Shown piece after piece: positions 25,201 through 37,200 of a stretch of 64,000 bases of DNA (positions within the stretch are counted from its first letter, which is position 1; every line of letters begins with the position of its first letter). The DNA is taken from the NCBI RefSeq assembly GCF_001625305.1, contig NW_017802935.1, positions 2,487,514 through 2,551,513 on the forward strand. Reading direction: 5' to 3'. The notes under the pieces are model-generated. The model worked only from the letters and a program-made list of their open reading frames with translations. It was not told the DNA's origin and ran no database searches. This stretch comes from Branchiostoma belcheri. Its lineage: Eukaryota; Chordata; Leptocardii; Amphioxiformes; Branchiostomatidae. A program made the position numbers and the translations under genes.

Positions 25201-28200
25201 TGAGTGCTAATTAGTCAGCCAGCACAGATGGTGTATGGAGACCTTTTGTGCAGCAGCTGTATGCTAATTTTTAGGCCATACAAAGTTTCATCTTGTTTTT
25301 AGAGACATCAAGAAAAATAAAGGAAACAAGCCTTCAACTTTTAGGTTACCTTCCCCCCTTCATTGAAATTCAAGGTCACAAAGTAGATGTGGTTTCTATT
25401 TCTTTGGTTTGCCCTTCTATAAAAATTTGGAAGGGTTCAAGTTGGAACAGTCCTACCCATCATGCAGTTCTTCCTGACGTCCATATGGCACCAGCTGATA
25501 TTGAAATATGATAACCAATAACTGATGGTTCCTATCTTATCATGGTCTGTGGCTGCAGGCATTCTTTCTCGGCTTCAGTTATCTATAGCGATATACAATG
25601 TTTTAAACATTAGTCTTGTCTTCCAGGCATTTTTGAAAAAAAAGAAAGATTTGAATCCAGATAAGTAGGAAAACTAATTAGACAAAGACTTTTGAAATGT
25701 ATTGCTAAAATTTCAGGCAAGGGGGTGAGTAGAAATAGAAAGTAGATAAGTCAATGCCAGAGGATTATGTAATAAGTCTGTAGTGTCCAGATCTGATATA
25801 ATTTTCTTTCCTTTGGGCAAAATTGTTCCATTGATACATTTGGTACCACCAAATCTGTGCATTGATTTGAGCCTTGTTTTTGCTGATTTTATCGCAGAGC
25901 ACAAAGACCAGATAATATTTGTGGCCCATGCTCTGTCTATACTGTCAATTCCTTTACTATTGCAACAGTTTTATTTGGTGCTAGGAGAAAAAGACAGGTT
26001 GATGCAGTGTATTAAATTCCTGGTTGAAACAATTCCATAGTACAATAGTCATTGAAAACTGAGAATAAGACTACCTTGAAACTGAAAGTTTTAAGAGTTA
26101 CAGTACTGTGTGGTCTGACTCTAGTATGCACAGTCACCCGCAAGCATGCAGGAATTCCAGCTTCCAATTTTCCCAAGGATATATCGCTACTGTGTACGTG
26201 CTGGGTACATGCCTTGATGCACAATTGCATCTCTACACAATAAGAGATTTGTATTCTACCCTTCTTCCCGTCCTAAATACCCCTCATCCTAAATCCCCTG
26301 GCTCCAGGTTCAGCCTTACCGGCCTGATAACCAAATATGGAAATTGGGAAAAGCCCCTGCAGGAAAGACTGTTTATTTGCTCAAAGGATGGAAAATCTGA
26401 GTCCTGTTGCGTGTCATTTTAGCAAAAAGGGAAAGACAAATTTGCATGTCATTTTAGCAAAACGAAACACAATTGTGCATTTGAGGCAAAAAGAGATAAT
26501 ATTTTAGCATAAACCGAAAGACAGTTTTGCATTTATTTCAAGGCAACAAGGCAGAAAGAGATGTATTGTAGTGTCATTTTCTCAGAGCATTTGATATAAC
26601 ATAAAAACTTACGGTACGTTTTATCAAATATGACTCTCGTAAGATTGTACCATCTTATGATATGCAAATCAAAGCTCTGGCAAGCTTACCTAACTCCTGA
26701 ATGTGTCAAATATAGATATTAATCTAATTAATTAATGGGTGAATGTGAGACTGTAAGGTGGTATGTGTCAGATATGTCCAATCCTGTTATTGTTCAGAGC
26801 TGAATGAATGGTAAAATGATGACATGATAAATCGGTTCTTCTACTACTGAGGCTACACGTAGGTAACAAGATGTGCCGCCTTGCTCAGTGATATGTATCA
26901 GAATCTTTATAACATCAAAATTAATGTTTATATCATTGATGGGAGCTATGATGTATGTATGGATGATCCAGTATGATTAGATGCTTGTTTTTGGATGATC
27001 AGTAGTGTGGGCCATGTTCAAATGAGATGTTCAACAGCATATCGCATTTATTATGTTAGGATTGCTGGTGTATTCCCTTGTTGCTCAAAGGAATGGAGCT
27101 CAAATTGTCTTGTCAAGCCTTTCAAAAGAGCATTAATTTACTTTTAAGCTGTATTTCAAGGCATTTTTATTACTTCTGGGTATGGAAGCATTGTTTTGGG
27201 TGGCTGTGGGTTTGTGTGTCTGTCTGGACATAGTAGTAGGTTTACAGCACGTGGATTGGGAAGATTATCAGGCAGAATGACAAGTCAAAAGGTCAGACAC
27301 AGGAAATGGGGGTAACTTAAAGGTCACGAAAACTCAAAATACTTCCTGAAAATCTATGACTGGAATTAAGTTTAAAATGTTTTATGAGACAAGTTGGAAT
27401 TCTTGAAATGTTTCTTGTCTCATACTAGATGTTTGCAACTTGATTTATCTTGTTGATTCTCCTTGCAGGTGACATCACCCAGAAAGGTTTTGAGAAGAAG
27501 AGGGCGCGGCTCCTGGCTCCGTACGCACAGCAACAGCAGCAGCAGCAGCAGAGGCAGGAACAGCTGCGACAGGAGCTGCAGAGACAGCAGCACCAGAACC
27601 AGCAGAGACAGCAACAGCAGAGACATGGACAGTCAGCACAGCAAAGCAGACATGCTGGTAAGACATAGAACACTGTCATATTCATTCTTTTCTAGAACTA
27701 TCGCAGAGTGGAACTCGCTGTCACCAAGTACAGTAGGGGCATTGTCATTAGATAGCTTTAAACAATGTCTAGAGTTAGATGTTCAAGGGTTAGGTGTAAC
27801 ACGTAATGTAGCCAGCTGCCGCCGCTTCCGCGTGCCTGCGAAGATGGTTTGTTATGCTGAAAGGCGGTTATACCGGCTATACAGATACAGATACAGATAT
27901 TTATCATGATTATCCTATATTTATGTATCTTAAACCCCAAATTTTCTGTCAAATGCATGATGGTTTCCCTTGACACGTCTATGTCCCAAATACTTCATAT
28001 TTCCCTTCTTGCACTCCATACAGGGAGATGTATTGTTTTTGTTACTTGAGTGACGGAATGAAATGAAGGATGGAATAGCCCAGGGCACCATCCTGCAGTG
28101 CCCCCTAGCTTATAGAGGCAGTACTACAGCCTGTTAAGATTCTGATCACATCCAAATGCCAATAAGAAACCGTTCAATAATCAGTCTGAAAGCAACAATG

Positions 28201-31200
28201 GGTAGCCTGGGTACCATCCTACTTGTATGCCGGGGCTCCCACACTCGCTTCCCTAAGAAGTACTTCTTAGGGAAGCGAGTGTGGGAGCCCCGGCATACAA
28301 GTAGGATGGTACCCAGGCTAAGCAATGGGTACCTCCTTGCACTGATACAGATGGGTCTTTTTATTGAAATAGATAAATGGCAGATTTTCATGTCGTGGCG
28401 ATTTTGAAAATGATAAATCAAACAAATAGCCCTTCACCAACAATATGTTCTTATCTTGATGTAAAACAACGAACAAAAAAACACATAGTAAATGTTAGTA
28501 AGTCATTCCACAGAACATCAATTATGTGAAAGGGAATTTGGCACACTGTTATACATTACAGTTCTTCTTTTCACTTTCACACACATGATGAACAGATAAT
28601 CAAATTATAATGGCCTAAAAATATCCATCCATTCCCTTTGAAAGGGTCAGCAATACAGGATACGTCAGCAAAATAACATTCATGGATCCTGTGATTTGAC
28701 GTAGAACACTAGAATAGCTTTTTTTAATCAAATTAATTTGTTAATTGCAATCCAACCAAGTTGCTACAAAAGCACTACTGGAAAACCGATTTTCTTTTTG
28801 CAAATACGACAATTTTTTATTAATCACTAAAGATATCCGTTCAAATGTCAAACTACAAATGAGGTAGTCATGAAATATTGTTTTCTCATGATATATTGTG
28901 TGAAAGAATGTAGGGCAACAACATTAAAAATGATTTGCAGTATTTTAGCGTGCCAGGAAATGTATTCCTGTGGTTATAAATTTCTCTGCGGGTTTTTTTA
29001 TTTCTCTGGGCTGACGCATAATGGCATTTTGTGAAATGTGAAAGGTGTTGGGAAGCGATAAGAATGTTAATTTCTACGTGATACTCCTGAACTTATAACC
29101 TCTAGACTGGGACACAGTTGTAGCAACTATTTATATTGCATTGATTTAGAAGTGGCTATCACACCTCAACCTTAATACAGCTATAAATTTAAACTTGGAC
29201 TTCAAAGGTATTATGTGTAATGAACATTCATACTTGTCAAGATAACAGAACGTTTTCAAGATGGCTGCCCAAGGTCATACTGATGTAGAATTCCTGCTGT
29301 AGTCTGGCGTGTGTCTGACTTCCTCTGTTAATGAATCTGTACAGGGGAGACAATCGTAGTCCTTACATGGGGTACTGGAGATTGATTTACTTTCCTGGTG
29401 GTTTTATTTTGTGGTAGGAGGGAAAGGAAGGTTTTCACTGTTGTAAATCTGCGGTTGAATAACTGTTACTGTAGTTGTTAAATGGGAGAGGTATTTATGG
29501 TGCCAACAATTCATGGTGGATAGATCACTGTGAAAACTGCAAAAATGATATAGAAAATAGTGGTCATATATTTCAAGCTATCAATTTATTCTATTCAGAA
29601 CAGGATTTTAGTCAGTAACCTAGCATCAATGATTCAATCCATCATGAAATTTTACTGGATGAAAAGGAGAAATACGTATAAAAGTAATTAGATTATTGGA
29701 ATTACAGTCTGTGTATATCATGATATTGCCATTTATCAATCACAAATACTCCGACCTTATCTTGGTTACTTGACCTAGATGTGAAAAATATTTCTCTTCC
29801 TCCATAAAGTGTCATACAATGCAAAAACTAACTGCGACGACACAAGTTCTAGTGTATGCAGTGGTACAATTTGTATGCTAAGATTGACAGTGCCTGCCAC
29901 TGGGCATACTAGCCGGGAGCTCACTGCTGTGCTCTAACTGTGATCTGGAATGGCCATCGGGATGTTTCCCAGTTGTTAGGCCGGCTTAGATATGTCAGAC
30001 ATGACCTGTGATGTAGGCAGGGGTTAGAGGTCAGCCCTGGCTCGTCTGGTTCAAAGATGGCAGACTGGAGACAAGTTGAAGTTCATCTCTCCTGTTAGAC
30101 AGGAAAATGTTGTCGTGCTTAGGTGAGAATTCCTTCTTCTAAAGCTATTCTTCCACATAGTCTGTCATAACTATTCTGTAAAGAGTTTTAAACTGTCTTC
30201 TTATGTTGGTAGGATATAGTTCATGTAATGTGCATTGCCGAATGTTATACATACGTACAACATGTACGTAGCGAGTTGAATTTGTAGGCACTTCACATAA
30301 ACCCTGCATGTCCACAAAATCTTTCTTTAGCTTCATAGCACAGTCACAGTGTGCGAATGTATGTCATGGGGCCAATGCAGGAGTATCTGTAGGCCATACA
30401 AGCTGTAAAGGATTTCTCTGCACATAAACGTCTATGTCGCAGGGAGCCTTATTTTATGGCACACGTGAGCCTGGGAGGATAAGGACAATAAATCGTATGT
30501 TCGTGTCTGTGTGAGAGAAGATAATGGTATCATGTGAGAGGTTACCTCACGGTAAGAGCTGATAGAAAAGGAGAGATAATACCGCTGGCCGACGCCCATA
30601 TTCTGCACTTGGCCCCTGGCCAGTTGTTCTTTCCATCGTCTATTCTTGTGCGACAAAGTCAATACCAGCAGCTAATCTTACATACTTGTATCTAGCAACA
30701 AAATCTGGCTTGATACTTGGGCTGTCCTGATAGGACTAGCATCTGTAGTTGCCAGTAGAAGGAAGGAATGCTCAAGCAGCAAGGAACATGTCTTTAAGGA
30801 CTATTCCAATTTTGTACCTTAGAAGGGGGACTGGGGGACGTCCAAAATTTCCCCCCATTATTTCGTAACCTGATATATTTTTGAATTTCATTTGGTTTAT
30901 GGATTTTGGTTTTATGTACAGTTGTGGAAAATCGAGAAAAATGCAGACTACATTTTTATGGAAGATGAATAACATTAAGATGCGTTTTTGTTCGTTATCA
31001 TGAAAATCAGCTACCAGTATTATTAAAGGGTATTTTGTTGATGACCTATGAAGATAAGCTTGCAGACTGTGACATAAATGTTAGTTAACACATGCACATT
31101 GAAATAAATGCAAAGAGACTGTTACAGTATTTTGAAAAAGCATTTAAAGCTTGGCTGTAGACTACACAAAGCTACATATAGCAGTAGTTTGATCTAAATG

Positions 31201-34200
31201 GAACTCCTATGAAACAGAAGCTGGTGAGAACACTATGATCTGATACAGTGATACCATTGAGGTTCTATGTGTCATATGGGTCAATGTTACATATGTGCAG
31301 AACATCACATGCTCTGCTATGAGATGTCATTGATGCTATTTCCTTTGGTACTTTTCCTAAACTCCAAAAATCTTAGAAATCCGTGTAACATTAAAAGCTA
31401 TCCTGCTCATAAACCTAAGAATCCTACCACAGTACTGGAAATATATCATCTACAGCACATGCAATAAAAGATCAAAAACTGGACATATGCAGTACCGTTG
31501 CTAGGGGGCCCAAAATGTTATCATTTCTTTGATAAGACCAAACCATATACTGAATATCCTAACAGTGCATCTTAGCTTCTTGAGTTATGCTGTTCAACCA
31601 TAAATACCAAAAGGCAATAAAAAAATGATGATAAGAAGAATAAGATAGAAAAGCTAGTACATTATTTATCATTGTTCGGTTACTATATTCAGGTCATTAA
31701 ATTCTCCCATGTTGTGTTATTTTCTCCAGGTTCGGGCGGGTCCGGCAGTAGCCATGGCAACGAGCGCCAGTCCCAGGCGCAGCGCCGGCGGGACAGACGC
31801 CGGGGTCGACACGATCATCGGGACGAGAGATACCGATCAGGTGAGTCAAGGGCGGAACCTTCCTGTGATAGCGCTCCTGAAATATTCAGTTGTGGTGTTT
31901 CCAATCTCTGCGGAGGGGTCTGGTTATTGATGACTGCTGTTTTCAGAAGGTCCTGTACAATTGGAGCAGGTACGGAAGTATTGTTTTGGGTGGCTGAGTT
32001 GTGAGTTTGTGTATTTTTTTGTCCAAAGTAGGTTGACAGCATGGGGTGGAGGAAGATTGACAGGCAGAATGACAGGAGGTCAAATGTTTCAGAATCTGGC
32101 TGAGAGCCATGGGGGAATTCAGGAAGCCAAGGATTGCATACTTCCTGGAAGTCTGAAAACTCTGATTTCTTTTTTTTCTTTCTTCTTGTTTCCTGCTATA
32201 AGGCCATGTCAATGTGTGATGTTTGATGAAAATTGTGAATGTAAACGTGTTCTTGTGACGTGCAATAAAGAAGGCAAAAGCTAGGTGGCTCTTTTAATGT
32301 CAGCGACTGTGTGCATCTTCAGGGTACACTTGAAGTGACCCAAGTAGGTAAATGGTAGTACTTGGTAGTCCAGTTGGTTTAGCACTGTTATTGTTTGAGT
32401 TGGAAGTCTGCCATTGGGAAGGTTTTGCTTATATTGGACTTTCTGGGTGCTGGCTAGTGCTTAAGTTTTCAAGTTCAACAGGCCTCGTCCTTGAACTAAT
32501 GCAAAGTATTCGGTTGAAAATTGTTTCCCTAGGATTTACATTGATTGATGCATTCTGGTGTAATTGAAAGTCAATACGTATGTTTAAAAGCATGCCTCCC
32601 TCAGCTGTTATCCATAATGATTTTTCACCACACTTCTTAAACTGAAACCAGTCCCCAGACACGTGTTTGTATATCTGAAAGTTGCCTTTCTAAATGGAAA
32701 CATCAAACATGTTTTAATTAGAAACACAAGAATCAGTAGGGAGAAACTTCCCACTGACCTTTGTTTAAAAAGCCTCAGGGCATGATAACGGATTGTTACA
32801 ATGTGCTGAAAGAAATGTCGAACGTTAAAACCATCAACTTGAAACTTGAATACAATATACAAGTTCTAAAAAGTTCAAAGAAAGTTTGGGATGGATGTTG
32901 AAATATTTACATATGTATAATAATGTTTAGGAAGGTTTTAAAAACATATTTGGGTAAATGACTAATTTGTGTGAGAAAATCATGATGATATTTTTCATAA
33001 AGCATTGGAAAATTAATTTTTTTTTCGAAAATTTCAAAATGATGCAAGGATAGTTGACCCCAAGATAAGATGGTTGTGCATTAATAGATGCACATCTAGG
33101 ATATCAAACCCCACAGATGTTAGAAGATATTAATTAAAGTGATGGCCAATATTAGAAGAACACCAAGAGGTAGCAAAAATTTAAATGTTCTGACCCCTAG
33201 ATAAGCTGTACATTGATAGATGCACATCCAGCCCCACAGATGTGGCATCCATCAGAAGTAGCCTGCCCTGATGTGTGGGTGTGTTTTATCTGAATCTGGG
33301 GACCTCAGGGCAGGGTTCTTTCTTTTCCTTCTGGCCTCTGTCCAAGTTACAGACCTTTCTCTGGATGTTTTCTGTCAGCATTTCTGACCCTTTTTGTCAT
33401 GGATGCCGGAACATGTGAAAGGACGTTACGTTTGTGAAGGTACGCGGAGACTTCAGGTATGGTTGGTGTTGATATATACATGTTTTTAGTGTGTATATTT
33501 TGGGGTAAGAACGTTGGAAGGCGTTGGACTTGCAAGGATTTAGTGTATAGTGGCAGGGATGTAGGCTTGTTAGGGAGTGGGGGAAACATTGCCAAAAATG
33601 GCTGTGTGTGTCAGGGGTTTATACTCTTCATTAGTTTAGGGAAGTTAGAAAAGTAGGAAATGACGAGGCAAGACAGATATGACGAGGCAGATAATCATGG
33701 GTGTGGCAGAGAAACTTGTGACGGCTGAGGAAAGAAACTGCAGGTAGGTGGTTTGGCCATTTGAATGTTTTATAACCTCTCAGAAGATGGTCTTTTGAAA
33801 AATGATGTTCCCAGTAGACTTGACAAGATTTTAAGGAAGTTACAAGCAAACATTTACCAACGTTTTGAAATGTAGAAAAAATAACCGTTGGTTTACAGTT
33901 GGTTTTGTAAATTGTAACGATACAGTTGTATCTGTGTACACACCCAGTACATCTTTATCTGTTACCTTTCAAAACTCTGGCCCTGGATTGTATAAAATTA
34001 TCTTCTAACCAATCACTGTCCTGATAGAACACAGGTGAAAGGAAACTTGTTTGACACTAAAGGTCACAACCTTTGACCTGTGGGCATGTCCCCTTGCAGC
34101 CTGGTTATCTAACTAATTCAATTACTGATGCTCAAAGTTCAAAGTTCAAACTTCTGTTTCTTCAGTTTCTTGTAAAATTTCATTTGGCTCTTTTTTTTCT

Positions 34201-37200
34201 TTTTTTTAGCCCTTGTCTCACTTCAGAATATTATCTTCTTCCTGTGATTAATTTGTATCTCAACCCACCTATAGATAAGGCCATTAGTTTTGAACATTTG
34301 TTTATAGTAAAAGGAAATTTGTTAAGTAAACACAGAGATGAACACAGTATGGTAGGCCTGGGAGGTTGATAGGCTATCTGTAACTATCTCCAGATACTGT
34401 GTTAAACTTTTGCCTGTTGAGGTAGACACTGGATATCAAATTTGTGTTTTGGGTAAGACACATTTGTACCGTATTGTTATCAAAACACACCTCTTGTCCT
34501 GGCCTCTGAGAATGTAAGTGTCATGTCCAAAGGCGTATCCAAAGGTATGTAACAGTCACAAGCTTCCTCTCATCACCAATTTGCTACATTCCATCGCACA
34601 CTATCGCAGAGTGGAACTCACTGTCACCAAGTACAGTAGGGGCATTGTCAATAGATAGCTTTAAACAATGTCTAGAGCTAGAAGTTCAAGGGTTAGGTGT
34701 AACAAGTCGATCGGTGTAATATAGCCAGCTGCCGCCGCACCACGTGCCTGCGAAGCTGGTGTGTTACGCCGAAAGGCGGTTATACCGGCTATACAGGTAC
34801 AGATACAGATTCCACATACCTGATGATGTAGGCAATATAGAGATTTTTATTCTGTACATTAGATAAGAGTGGTCTGAATAGGTAAAATTAAAACCTATAA
34901 ATGTGGGTTTCAAGTTTGGATGGAGGCATTCAGACAACCATGTACACATGTAGACACCCTGACTGGTCAAACACAGATAAGCACACTGGGTCTGTCAACA
35001 CTGCTCAATGGATTATGTCTCTACTTTCACTGTAACACCAACAAAACTCACAACCTTAGTGGGATACTATTACCAATTAGAACCAATGTGCCAAACTGTG
35101 TATCATTCTTTGTACACACTCTGGCTGGTGATTTAATGCAAGCATAGTTTGAATTGAAGGTCAGCTTCCTTTTTTGCATGTTGTTACCAGCCAAGGGCAA
35201 GGTTATTGTTGAAATTTAATGTGGACTGGAAAGTACAAGGCTGATGCTATTTCTTAGCGACTGCTGTAGAATAATCCTTTAAAAAGTTAGTCTCGCAAAG
35301 AAAATTGTAGCTGCTTTCTTTGATAATGCTAATGAATGATGTCGCTAACCATTTACATCTAGGCAGGATACTAGTATATAGTTTCTGACGAAGCCAACAT
35401 TATTGGGAAATTTCCTTCAAGTTTTTTTACAAGTTTTCCTACAAGAAACAGAAGGAGCAAAATGGTGCCTTCAATTTTTCAAATCTTGGATTGACAGTAA
35501 ACCACAAAAAAATTGTGTTTTGTAGCAGGATCTGACTAGGTAATGGTTCAAGCACAATTTCTGGCCAGTCAAAACTCCAGACCTAATATGTTTCCTCAAC
35601 ATTCAACAACCAGGCAGCCAGGGTTTTCTTTGGTAACCCTCTGTCATTACAGAGTAATCACACTGTTATATACACTTGGCTTATATGGGTACTGGAGCTG
35701 TTATTTTACGCCCAACTGTCTGGAGAGAAGAGGTCTCAAGTAATTAATATAACCAGTATAACAGGTGGAAGGACCTTTTAAACCCTCAGAATGACGTCTT
35801 AGGCCTTTCAAACTTGACTATGTGTTTGGTAGGCTGGGCCTACTTATTTCAGTATTAAACCACTCTGCATGAAGGTAGATATATTCATAAACTGAAGGCA
35901 TCTAGCATCGAAATTTAGATGCGCAAAGACATACATGTACTCAAGAAATGATTGAAATCCAATAGAAGATTCAATTTTCTCATCTGAAATAAAAGTATAT
36001 TGTTGAGTGAAACTTTAATACATTAATGTGAGTCATCTCAAAGAAATATGGAGAGAATGGGATGCTAAATATATATTCAATCTTTGATAAAATGTTAATT
36101 TATGCACAATCATAAGACACTCATTTGCATACTTGGGACTGCTAAATTTTGACAAATTTTATTGACGCCTCACTCCTCTATTCTGTGATAAAAAAAAGGC
36201 TTTGAACAAGCAGTTAAGGTCAAGTGGCTGGCTGTTGGCTCAATCCTACCACCATGGCTTTACCCCTCCATCAGCACAGTTGAACTTGGCAGAACTAGAA
36301 CCCTCTCTGTTATCCCAGCGTCCTGTTATGGACTCGGCAGCCATGACTGTGTTGAAACTGAGCTAATCAGATTTGGCACGTTGTTCCTCCTCGAGAGGAA
36401 GCTGAGAAGGCTGTCCACCCACTGCCTTCCCCACTTCAAATTCCAGCCCAGCAAACTCAAATCCTGATGGTGTACAGATTCGGTACCTTGGTACCATGTA
36501 AGATTTATCCTGAATGTGTCCTGTGTTTTCTCCCGATTCTGGATGTACTATACATGTGTGTGTAAGCAGAAAATGTCCAAGTTTAGAAGAGATTTGTAGA
36601 CGGATGTTTGGATGCTGACTTTGAAATTGTGGTAAGTCTTTCTTATACAGACTTGAATGGGAGTTACAGGGGGACTATAGTTTCTTGACTTTTCTGATAT
36701 GTGTAAGGCTAGATATGATTTGTAAATTATGTAATGTTGGCTGTTGACACTATCGTAAACAGAATTGGCAGTAAGTTTTAAACTTTCGTGACTGTAACTG
36801 GTGGGAAGCTGGATGAAGTATCAAGTCAAAGTCTTGTATTTCAAGTTTAATTTTCCCCATGTGCCAGGGTAGGTTCAAAGATCCCCACCAAACTTTAATT
36901 GAAACACCGCCACTTTTGCTCTGAAGACAAACAGGATTGGCCTGCTGCCCCTGCCAAATAAAGGAACACATGTTTCCCTTTTTGTACTGAAGTTACAGCC
37001 AATATTAGTCATAGTCCTACAATACATGTGGTTTACACAATGTTCCAGCCAACATGAAAATTTTTTTCGTCATCTCAATGCTATTCCTGCATTCTTAGGG
37101 GTAAGTTTTGTCTCAAAACTCAGCTTAGTTTCACTTGAATGCCATACAAAGATGACGGATTGGCCAAATTTTTTGTCTATTATGAGGAGCAAAATGATAG

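Larger units (their letters stand above)
20603..27468. other. Intron 1, 3' part
   Basis: Mostly AT-rich unique sequence. It contains a GATGAAGG-type repeat relative (22103-22160), a short A/T hairpin (24150-24213) and a member of the GTATTGTTTTGGGTGG intronic repeat family (27182-27365). No exon with DIP2 similarity was seen. Confidence 0.6.

Noticed and set aside
27420-27685. Leu-, Cys- and Ala-rich minus-strand frames
   Set aside because: They are antisense shadows of the CAG repeat in DIP2 exon 2.
28146-28421. Overlapping frames of about 85-90 codons on both strands
   Set aside because: Both read through the perfect palindrome, so each strand encodes the same peptide; this is not evidence for a gene.
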